DNA from: an uncultured Clostridia bacterium | GTDB lineage: Bacteria > Bacillota > Clostridia > TANB77 > CAG-508 | NCBI GenBank assembly: GCA_934122035.1 | Contig: CAKOVP010000036.1 | Location: 1 to 11,025 of the forward strand | Length of the DNA stretch: 11,025 bases | Direction of reading: 5' to 3' | Shown here: positions 5,761 to 11,025 of the stretch, one piece after another | How the letters are laid out: every line of letters starts with the position of its first letter | Position numbering within the stretch: the first letter of the stretch is position 1 | Translations under genes and position numbers: made by a program | Notes under the pieces: model-generated | What the model was told of the DNA's origin: nothing | The model's database searches: none | What the model saw: the letters and a program-made list of their open reading frames with translations, nothing else

Positions 5761-6954
5761 TGGTATCAAGTATAAAGTAGGGCGAGAACCATAGTCGCTG
5801 CTGGTGTAGGTAGAAACGTATTTGAGACGGCTAGAAGCTGGATAGAGAGAACCATTGTTGTTAAAGTCTCCTGCTCTGATAACTCTGCAGACAGTGCTGT
5901 CCGCTTCTTGGGTCCATTCCCAGCAATTTCCAGCAAAGTCATAGATATTATTTGCCTTCCAACTTTCACTAAATCCTGTATTTTGTTTACTTCCATGTCC
6001 TGTTGTAGTACTATCATAATGATTTCCCCATTTACTTGAATTTGTTATGTCAAAATTAGAAGTAGCTAACCATTTACATGTTGCATCCCACTGCAATCCC
6101 CATATCATTCTGGTTTTTACCTTTGAACCACTAGCTAATGTTGTACAATTTTTATATAATTCCCACCAATTTTTATTTGTTTGAGTTGCTCCTGTCTTCT
6201 CTCCATTTGCTGCTAACTCATATCTTCCTATATAAAATCCTTTATATTTTTCTAAACTTGCTATCATTTCTTCATAGTCACTTACCATTGTCTCTGCCAT
6301 ATTTGCTAAACTACTAAATCCCGCTGTTGCATAATTTGTACCGTCAGAACTTGAACCAGTTGATATGTCTGGTTCTCTAAAATCACTTGTATCTCCTGGT
6401 AATACTCTTGTTTTTCCACTTATTATAGCTGAATTTGTATATTTTGTTGTTTTTACTCCTGTACTTCCCGAAAGTGCTACTCCTTCATCTACTGTTGTAT
6501 ATAAACTACTTGGTGTTTCTACTGGCACCCACACCCATTGGTTTCCTGCTAAATCTCTTCTTACATTTTCTTTTCCTTTGTCTAATTCCTTATCTGATAC
6601 ATTATCTGAAATTACAAGTCCTTTTGCTTTTGTACCTCCTACATAATAATAACCTTCTGGTATTACTACATTTTCTACCGTTGTTTGTGAACTTCCAGAA
6701 TTTCCTCCATTTCCAGAGTCTATTTTATTAACATAATTTGATAATTCTTGTTCTAAACTATTCATTGACTTTTCAGTGTTTATTCTTGCTTGCTCTGTTT
6801 TGTCTCTTGCCTCCTGTGCTTTTGTTATAATTCCGTTTTCACCTAATACTAAGTTTAAACTTATTCCTGCTAAAATTAATAAAACAACTATTGTTACAAC
6901 CAAAGCAACTAAGGTTATTCCTCTTTCTTGTTTGTTTTTAATTTTTGTTTTCAT
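5758..6954 (-). CDS. Pilin-like surface protein with FGE/C-type-lectin domain and hypervariable C-terminus
   Basis: The product has 398 residues from the ATG at 6954, chosen because AGGAGG (6970-6965) sits 10 nt before it; an in-frame ATG at 6984 has no such site. Residues 8-38 look like a class III (prepilin-type) signal: KQERG, then a hydrophobic stretch starting ITLVALVV. Cleavage is expected after Gly12, but the +5 residue is Ala, not the usual Glu. A short helix follows, then a Gly/Ser linker (about 80-90). From about 100 to the end is an FGE-sulfatase/C-type-lectin-like domain, with GFYIGRYE (239-246), MIWGLQWDATCKWL (283-296), YDFAGNCWEWTQE (338-350) and GSRPTLYL (389-396). Residues 347-387 differ strongly from the paralogue at 10573, in the manner of DGR targets. 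The role is probably a displayed binding protein with a changeable ligand surface (inference). Confidence 0.88.
   Translation of the reverse strand: MKTKIKNKQERGITLVALVVTIVVLLILAGISLNLVLGENGIITKAQEARDKTEQARINTEKSMNSLEQELSNYVNKIDSGNGGNSGSSQTTVENVVIPEGYYYVGGTKAKGLVISDNVSDKELDKGKENVRRDLAGNQWVWVPVETPSSLYTTVDEGVALSGSTGVKTTKYTNSAIISGKTRVLPGDTSDFREPDISTGSSSDGTNYATAGFSSLANMAETMVSDYEEMIASLEKYKGFYIGRYELAANGEKTGATQTNKNWWELYKNCTTLASGSKVKTRMIWGLQWDATCKWLATSNFDITNSSKWGNHYDSTTTGHGSKQNTGFSESWKANNIYDFAGNCWEWTQEADSTVCRVIRAGDFNNNGSLYPASSRLKYVSTYTSSDYGSRPTLYLIP
5794..5916 (-). other. Hypervariable segment (VR-like), copy 1
   Basis: Codons for residues 347-387. Against 10609-10731 the ungapped alignment shows about 37 base differences in 123 nt, about 29 of them at codon positions 1 and 2. 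At most of these first- and second-position sites one copy has A. Codons here end mostly in C (AAC, AGC, GAC, TAC), unlike the A/T-ending codons of the rest of the gene. The next 33 nt (5761-5793) are identical in both copies, like the constant 3' end (IMH) of a DGR variable repeat. Confidence 0.75.
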
Positions 6955-7004
6955 TTTTACTTTTCCTCCTCTTTTGCATTTCAAATACTTTTGTTTACAG
7001 TCTT

Positions 7005-7013
7005 ATATTAGCA
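7005..7013 (-). promoter_or_regulatory. Candidate extended -10 promoter of the pilin-like gene
   Basis: TGCTAATAT (7013-7005) is an extended -10 element in the 96-nt gap after the aldolase gene. A possible -35 (TTGCAA, 7031-7026) is at a short 15-nt spacing. I see no convincing terminator after the aldolase gene, so read-through may also contribute. Confidence 0.35.
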
Positions 7014-7050
7014 TAAGATTTTTTATTGCAATACACAATAAACATGATTA

Positions 7051-7938
7051 TTAATCTATTGATGCATTGTATATTTTTACTATTGCATTATTTAATGCAG
7101 TATCAAATTCTTCCTCTGTTTGATGTGCATTTAGATCTTGTAATAATGCTCTTGAGAAACTTGCTATCATTCTGTTGTTTTTAGAAAGTAACTTACAAGC
7201 TTCGTCTATTCCGTATCCACCAGATAAAGCAACAATTCTTACAACACAGTCATAATCGTATAAATCTAAGTAATGGTTTGCAACTGTTGGTATTGTAAAT
7301 TTGAACATTATTTTGTCTGCTGGATTCCATTCTTTTAGCTTTCTTATTATTTCTTCTTTTAGTATTTTCTCACAAAGTTCTTTTTGCTCTGAATGTATGT
7401 CTACTTCTGGTTCGATTATTGGAACTAATCCACCATCGCATATTGTTTTAGCAAATTCGAATTGTTGCTCTACTATATCTCTTATTCCTTCTTCGTTTGC
7501 TTCATATATTACAGATCTCATTTTGGTTCCGAATACATGCTTTTTGTTAGCCTCTTCTATTTCTTCCTTTAAGTTTGGAATTTCTTTCATTAATTTTACG
7601 CCGTTTTTTTCTTCGGCTAATCCCTTATCAACTTTTAAGAAAGAAACTATTTCTTTTTCATCCCATAAATAATCTGCTGTAAATTTTCCATTTACTTCGG
7701 ACATCATTGTTTTTTCAAAAAGAATTGTTCCTAAAATGTGTTCATTTGTAAACACTTTACTTGTCATAACTCTTTTTCTCATTTCGTGGATTAGGTTGAA
7801 CATTTCTTCTTCTGAGCTATATTGACTTTCATCTATTCCATAATTTTTTAGAGTCTTAGCACTACTTCCACCACTTTGATCAAGTGCAGCAATAAATCCT
7901 TTTCCATCTCTCATAATTTCATACATTTTCTCATTCAT
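7051..7938 (-). CDS. fda: Class I fructose-bisphosphate aldolase
   Basis: This cytoplasmic enzyme of glycolysis and gluconeogenesis cleaves fructose-1,6-bisphosphate into glyceraldehyde-3-phosphate and dihydroxyacetone phosphate (EC 4.1.2.13). The 295-residue product matches the length of the staphylococcal-type class I enzyme. Visible motifs are ALDQSGGSS near the N-terminus (18-26), PIIEPEVDI (173-181) with active-site acids, the Schiff-base lysine K213 in IMFKFTIPT, and the phosphate-binding ALSGGYG (237-243). The ATG at 7938 is used because GGAGG lies 8 nt before it; an in-frame ATG at 7953 overlaps that site and is unlikely. The gene has its own strong promoter, so it is probably expressed constitutively and is not functionally tied to its neighbours. 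Confidence 0.95.
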   Translation of the reverse strand: MNEKMYEIMRDGKGFIAALDQSGGSSAKTLKNYGIDESQYSSEEEMFNLIHEMRKRVMTSKVFTNEHILGTILFEKTMMSEVNGKFTADYLWDEKEIVSFLKVDKGLAEEKNGVKLMKEIPNLKEEIEEANKKHVFGTKMRSVIYEANEEGIRDIVEQQFEFAKTICDGGLVPIIEPEVDIHSEQKELCEKILKEEIIRKLKEWNPADKIMFKFTIPTVANHYLDLYDYDCVVRIVALSGGYGIDEACKLLSKNNRMIASFSRALLQDLNAHQTEEEFDTALNNAIVKIYNASID

Positions 7939-8008
7939 TTGTATTACCTCCATAAATATTTTTTATCATAATTTAAAATCTATACTTAAATATATATTTT
8001 CCTTATAA

Positions 8009-8037
8009 ATTATACTTATTAAATCTCCAAAAGTCAA
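8009..8037 (-). promoter_or_regulatory. Sigma-A-type promoter of fda
   Basis: TTGACT (8037-8032), a 17-nt spacer, and TATAAT (8014-8009). The -35 begins one base after the stop codon of the upstream membrane-protein gene. The predicted 5' leader is about 60 nt. Confidence 0.85.
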
Positions 8038-8038
8038 C

Positions 8039-9178
8039 TCATTCTACTACAATATTCAAAGTACGTTTTTCAAAGTCAAATTCAAATTTAGCACCTAATA
8101 TTTGCTTTAAAGTTTCCGTATTTGGTGCATCTGGAATTATATTGTTTTCCAGGTCTAACGATGCTCTTTGTATTTTATAAGTCTTATTTTTATATGTTAT
8201 TTCGGTTGCATTATCATTACTATCATATACTATTTGAACTCCATCTACATTTTCAAAACAAACAATTGGAACATCATACATTTCTTCTAAATAATTATAT
8301 AGCACATTTTGTTCAATCGATGGTTTTGAATATTTGGTAAAAATTTGTTCGTTGTTTACCAATAATTTTAACGAATATGGTTTATAATACCTTTCTATTT
8401 CTGCTTTTGTTAGCATTGAAGTATTGGCACTATCAACTCTCGATATTACATAATTGCATTTTACTCTTCTTGTTATTGATTCTTCTGTATCTTCAAAAGA
8501 TATTATCTTTTGAGATATGTCGTCAATTTGAATTTTTACATTCCAGCTATAATTGTAATGGCTCCCTGCTTTTTCCCTCATTTGCACAAATTTATTTACT
8601 ATATTGTCTACTCCATTTAAATCCTCAGTTTTGGCAGTAATACTATACTCTAGCAGTCCTTCGTCTGTATATGTTTCTTGAGGTTCAAAAATTTGTTTAA
8701 TATCTTCTCCAGAATTTTCGTATTCATTCTTTAAACAATGTGCATAATAATCAAAATTATAACCACCAAATTTCTTCACTAATGTAAATTCTATTGGATC
8801 ATCCTCATTTGATTTAAGTTCATATTTGCCATTTTCATACTTATCCAAATCTTGACTTATTACTTTAGTTTTAATTCCATAAGTATTCTTTAAATCTGCA
8901 ATCGCATCAATATTAACACGTTCTTTAATGTCGTTTAAATACATTATATAAAAAATAGTGCCTCCTATTATAAGAAGTGTTAGAAATATTGCATAGCAGA
9001 TTAATAACGCCTTAATAAAATTATCTAGCTTTTTGTTAAACTTTTTTAATTTATGAGTTGTTTTCTTATTTTCTTTACTTAATTTAATAATGTCAACTCC
9101 ACGATACTGATCCTTAATTCCTTGCTCATAATTTATTTGAGATCTTTCTATCTCCTTCCAGTCCTCTTCTCTCCCCAT
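8039..9178 (-). CDS. Single-pass membrane protein of unknown function
   Basis: 379 residues from the ATG at 9178, which AGGAGA precedes at 6 nt; an in-frame ATG at 9214 has no such site. The first 55 residues are very hydrophilic and basic near the membrane (KKTTHKLKKFNKKLDNFIK). One hydrophobic helix follows at about 57-81 (ALLICYAIFLTLLIIGGTIFYIMYL). The remaining 300 or so residues are soluble, rich in Asn, Tyr, Glu and Lys, and by the positive-inside rule should lie outside the cell. There is no signal-peptide cleavage site, no sortase motif and no catalytic motif I recognise. The gene has its own near-consensus promoter and no clear terminator before fda, so some read-through into fda is likely. 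I cannot assign a function. Confidence 0.85.
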   Translation of the reverse strand: MGREEDWKEIERSQINYEQGIKDQYRGVDIIKLSKENKKTTHKLKKFNKKLDNFIKALLICYAIFLTLLIIGGTIFYIMYLNDIKERVNIDAIADLKNTYGIKTKVISQDLDKYENGKYELKSNEDDPIEFTLVKKFGGYNFDYYAHCLKNEYENSGEDIKQIFEPQETYTDEGLLEYSITAKTEDLNGVDNIVNKFVQMREKAGSHYNYSWNVKIQIDDISQKIISFEDTEESITRRVKCNYVISRVDSANTSMLTKAEIERYYKPYSLKLLVNNEQIFTKYSKPSIEQNVLYNYLEEMYDVPIVCFENVDGVQIVYDSNDNATEITYKNKTYKIQRASLDLENNIIPDAPNTETLKQILGAKFEFDFEKRTLNIVVE

Positions 9179-9239
9179 TTTATTTCTCCTATGTTTTAAT
9201 ATTTTGTGGTGCAAAATCTTCTAGCTATTTTCAAATATG

Positions 9240-9268
9240 ATTATAATAAGCCTACATAGAAAAGTCAA
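9240..9268 (-). promoter_or_regulatory. Sigma-A-type promoter of the membrane-protein gene
   Basis: TTGACT (9268-9263), a 17-nt spacer, and TATAAT (9245-9240), nearly identical in design to the fda promoter. The predicted leader is about 55 nt. Confidence 0.85.
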
Positions 9269-9315
9269 TTATTTTACTAAAAAATGATTTTGGAGTAAAT
9301 ATAAAAAATTAATAA

Positions 9316-9354
9316 TAAAAACACCCTCTAAACTTATATCAGAAAGTGTTTTTT
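9316..9354. terminator. Terminator of the fic gene
   Basis: Arms 9320-9329 and 9341-9350 pair with some G-U pairs (AACACTTTCT against AGAGGGTGTT on the minus strand). Adjacent A-runs extend the stem, and a T-rich tract follows on both strands. It starts about 13 nt after the fic stop codon. Confidence 0.75.
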
Positions 9355-9366
9355 GTTATTTATTAT

Positions 9367-10302
9367 CTATTGTTTTAAAAAATGTTCTATCATTCTACAA
9401 TATTGATCTTGTGCATTTAAGCAAGTATCAATTAAATATCCCTTTTCTTTATTATTTTGATATTGATTTAATCCTCTATAATAAAACAACTTGTCTTTAT
9501 CTAATATAATAAATGGAATTATATTAAATTTTAAACATTCTTTAAATGCAATAATTCTACCAACTCTGCCATTTCCATCTTGAAATGGATGTATTTTTTC
9601 AAATTTAGCATGAAACTCTATTATTTCATTTATAGTTACTTCTTTTAAAGATTCATACCATTCTAATAATTTTTTAATGTCTCTAGCAACATTTTTAGGG
9701 TCAGAAGTTTTTAATCCACCTACCTCATTGGCTAATTTTTTATAATCACCAACCACAAACCAATCTTTCCTGCTGTCTGATGTCCCCTCTTTTAATATTT
9801 TATGAAATTTCTTTATTATTTCTTCTGTTAATTTCTCATCAGCTATATCTAACATATAATCAACTAATTTAAAATGGTTTACTGTTTCTAAAACATCATC
9901 TAAATCTGTTATTGAGTCTTTCTCTGTTAACAAAGTATTGGTTTCATAAATATATCTTGTTTGGTCTTCTGTAAGTGTACTTCCTTCAATATGATTAGTA
10001 TTATATGCAAATGTTATTTGCGTATTACTGTACAAATTGCCTTTTAACTTTATTTCTTTTTGTTCTCTTAGAGTTTTTAAAATATTGACTTTTGAAATAT
10101 CAAATTTTTCTTCATCTTTTATTAGCTCATCAATTGTTATATTGAATGTTTGTGCTAACCTTTTTAAAGATTCAATATTAGGTTCCAATAAACCAGACTC
10201 ATACTTTGAAATAGTAGCTGTACTTACTTCTAAAATTTCAGCAATTTCATTTTGAGTCATTTTATTTAATTCTCTATATGTTTTAATTTTATCTCCTAAC
10301 AT
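9367..10302 (-). CDS. Fic-domain protein with N-terminal XRE-type HTH
   Basis: 311 residues. Residues 1-62 are a Cro/C1-type helix-turn-helix (MTQNEIAEILEVSTATISKYE at 15-35 covers the two key helices). Residues 70-311 are a Fic domain. The complete active motif HPFQDGNGRVGR is at 238-249, with catalytic His238, so nucleotidyl transfer (AMPylation) of a target protein is expected. An inhibitory motif of the [S/T]xxxE[G/N] type, TNHIEG, is at 102-107, before the Fic core, as in class II (self-inhibited) Fic proteins. A ribosome binding site AAGGAGAG is 6 nt before the ATG. The gene stands alone with a promoter and terminator; no antitoxin partner is adjacent. The HTH plus the palindrome over its promoter suggest autoregulation. 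The target is unknown. Confidence 0.93.
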   Translation of the reverse strand: MLGDKIKTYRELNKMTQNEIAEILEVSTATISKYESGLLEPNIESLKRLAQTFNITIDELIKDEEKFDISKVNILKTLREQKEIKLKGNLYSNTQITFAYNTNHIEGSTLTEDQTRYIYETNTLLTEKDSITDLDDVLETVNHFKLVDYMLDIADEKLTEEIIKKFHKILKEGTSDSRKDWFVVGDYKKLANEVGGLKTSDPKNVARDIKKLLEWYESLKEVTINEIIEFHAKFEKIHPFQDGNGRVGRIIAFKECLKFNIIPFIILDKDKLFYYRGLNQYQNNKEKGYLIDTCLNAQDQYCRMIEHFLKQ

Positions 10303-10322
10303 AAAAAACTCTCCTTTTCAGT

Positions 10323-10340
10323 TATAATATTATTATATCA
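10323..10340 (-). promoter_or_regulatory. fic promoter with overlapping palindrome
   Basis: An extended consensus -10 (TGATATAAT, 10340-10332) has no good -35. A 15-bp palindrome TATAATA-A-TATTATA (10337-10323) starts in the -10 and covers the likely start site, so a bound HTH protein would block the promoter. In such AT-rich DNA the palindrome alone is weak evidence. Confidence 0.55.
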
Positions 10341-10370
10341 TATTGTTTCCAAAAAAGAAAGTTTTATTAT

Positions 10371-10509
10371 GGACTTGTTCAAACCATTTCTAAATGAGAA
10401 TTTTTATATTCTTCATTTATCCATCAAAGTGTTAGAAATTAGCAGTACAATTTTGTACTGCTAATCAAAAATTATTAAAAAAATTTACACACCAGTCTTA
10501 ACAAGCTCC
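10371..10509. repeat. MITE-like or IS-relic inverted-repeat element (139 bp)
   Basis: The left end reads GGACTTGTTCAAACC inward. The right end, on the minus strand, reads GGAGCTTGTTAAGACTGG inward. Both continue to a shared TAAAT; with one or two gaps roughly 25 bases match well. The right end contains TGTGTAAAT, again IS256-like. A perfect hairpin lies in the middle (10438-10465). There is no ORF inside and no clear target duplication. This is probably a non-autonomous or collapsed element. It accounts for the otherwise gene-free gap between fic and the second lectin-fold gene. Confidence 0.45.
10438..10465. repeat. Perfect 13-bp inverted repeat
   Basis: ATTAGCAGTACAA and TTGTACTGCTAAT flank a 2-base centre. 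No strong U-tract follows on either strand, so it is more likely the core of the MITE-like element than a working terminator. Confidence 0.65.
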
Positions 10510-10568
10510 AAAAAAAGTGTGCATAATCAAAATTTCTTTTGATTTTACACACTTAAGTTTATACTCTC
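10510..10568 (-). mobile_element. Solo right end of the IS256-type element, with its terminator
   Basis: These 59 bases are identical to 5694-5752, the right end of the complete insertion sequence, including the inverted repeat, the hairpin and the seven-T tract. Identity stops just inside, and no transposase gene follows. It begins 4 nt after the stop codon of the second lectin-fold gene (5 nt in the other copy). It can serve as the intrinsic terminator of that gene. Confidence 0.85.
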
Positions 10569-10572
10569 TATC

Positions 10573-11025
10573 TCATGGTATCAAGTATAAAGTAGGGCGA
10601 GAACCATAGCCGCTATTGGTGCTGGAAGGAATGTTGTAGATACTCCCAGAAGCCGGATTGACAGAGCCACTGTTGCTATAGTAGTTTCCTCTGCTAACTC
10701 TGTAGGCGGCGTCGTACGCTTCTTGGGTAAATTCCCAGCAGTTTCCAGCAAAGTCATAGATATTATTTGCCTTCCAACTTTCACTATATCCTGTATTTTG
10801 CTTTGTTCCATGTCCACCTGCAGTATTATTACTGTAATTTCCCCAAGTACTTGAATTTGTTATGTCAAAATTAGAAGTAGCTAACCATTTACATGTTGCA
10901 TCCCACTGCAATCCCCATATCATTCTGGTTTTTACCTTTGAACCACTAGCTAATGTTGTACAATTTTTATATAATTCCCACCAATTTTTATTTGTTTGAG
11001 TTGCTCCTGTCTTCTCTCCATTTGC
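10573..11025 (-). CDS. C-terminal part of a second FGE/C-type-lectin hypervariable protein
   Basis: The last 150 codons of a gene that runs off the window; the reading frame is open to base 11025. It is a paralogue of the 398-residue pilin-like protein, corresponding to its residues 249-398 with no gaps. The first half (about 165 nt up to 11025) appears identical at the DNA level. A modestly different patch follows (GNYSNNTAGGHG against GNHYDSTTTGHG), then near-identity through YDFAGNCWE, then the hypervariable stretch, then the identical GSRPTLYLIP ending. The stop is TGA, not TAA. The N-terminus, presumably pilin-like too, lies outside the window. Its role should match its paralogue: displayed ligand binding with a variable surface (inference). 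Confidence 0.9.
   Translation of the reverse strand, partial: ANGEKTGATQTNKNWWELYKNCTTLASGSKVKTRMIWGLQWDATCKWLATSNFDITNSSTWGNYSNNTAGGHGTKQNTGYSESWKANNIYDFAGNCWEFTQEAYDAAYRVSRGNYYSNSGSVNPASGSIYNIPSSTNSGYGSRPTLYLIP
10609..10731 (-). other. Hypervariable segment (VR-like), copy 2
   Basis: The counterpart of 5794-5916, of the same length. Codons again end mostly in C. The protein difference is large (for example AYDAAYRVSRGNYYSNSG against ADSTVCRVIRAGDFNNNG) while framework residues R, V, G, P-A-S and T are kept. The adjacent 33 nt at 10576-10608 are identical to the other copy. Confidence 0.75.

Noticed and set aside
5742..5769. Hybrid promoter across the IS boundary: TTGATA in the pilin-like gene, 16 nt, TATAAA in the IS end
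   Set aside because: The transcript would start near 5735 and run straight into the terminator at 5694-5738. The TTGATA is part of conserved coding sequence, so the match is probably chance.
7020..7050. Terminator behind fda (TTTATTG/CAATAAA hairpin)
   Set aside because: The stem is 7 bp of A/T-rich pairs with no U-tract after it on the minus strand.
10573..10923. The second lectin-fold gene starting at the internal ATG at 10923
   Set aside because: The frame is open upstream to the window edge and matches the paralogue residue for residue, so this ATG is an internal methionine of a longer protein.
1..11025. DGR reverse transcriptase, accessory gene (Avd) or template repeat in this window
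   Set aside because: No reading frame shows reverse-transcriptase motifs, and no third copy of the variable segment is visible. If the system exists, these parts are outside the window.
1..11025. CRISPR array, tRNA or rRNA genes
   Set aside because: I saw no regularly spaced repeats, no tRNA cloverleaf and no rRNA-like GC-rich segment.

Overview
The window is a very AT-rich stretch typical of a low-GC Bacillota genome. A T-box leader before valS, sigma-A-type promoters and AGGAGG-type ribosome binding sites point to an anaerobic, probably gut-dwelling, Clostridia-like bacterium. I cannot name the genus. Every gene I can support lies on the minus strand, so transcription runs from high to low coordinates. 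The genes form several independently promoted units rather than one operon.

Layout in transcription order, from high to low coordinates. (1) 11025-10573 is the 3' part of a gene for a C-type-lectin/FGE-fold protein. It is followed by a 59-bp copy of an insertion sequence end and a MITE-like inverted-repeat relic (10371-10509). (2) 10302-9367 is a Fic-domain protein with an N-terminal XRE-type HTH. (3) 9178-8039 is an unrecognised single-pass membrane protein. (4) 7938-7051 is class I fructose-bisphosphate aldolase. (5) 6954-5758 is a full-length paralogue of (1): a pilin-like N-terminus joined to an FGE/C-type-lectin domain with a hypervariable C-terminus. (6) 5752-3522 is a complete IS256-type insertion sequence with 29-bp inverted repeats and an 8-bp target duplication (ATATCTTA). 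It carries two translationally coupled genes: a transposase and, upstream of it, a shorter relative that has lost all three catalytic acids. (7) 3506-3411 is a 31-codon ORF that the element separated from the pilin-like gene. (8) 3357-290 is a T-box-regulated valS. (9) 35-1 is the start of another gene, preceded by a palindromic operator.

The most notable content is the pair of lectin-fold paralogues. Their C-terminal 123-nt segments align without gaps and differ at about 37 positions, about 29 of them at codon positions 1 and 2. They are followed by 33 identical nt and preceded by long near-identical stretches. This is what a diversity-generating retroelement (DGR) leaves on its targets. No reverse transcriptase or template repeat is visible here, so the DGR itself is an inference. 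The same IS end sits directly behind the stop codon of both paralogues. The second notable item is the two-gene architecture of the IS, with a catalytically dead transposase-like partner.

The housekeeping genes (valS, aldolase) are ordinary. The rest is accessory: surface display, a Fic protein and mobile DNA.
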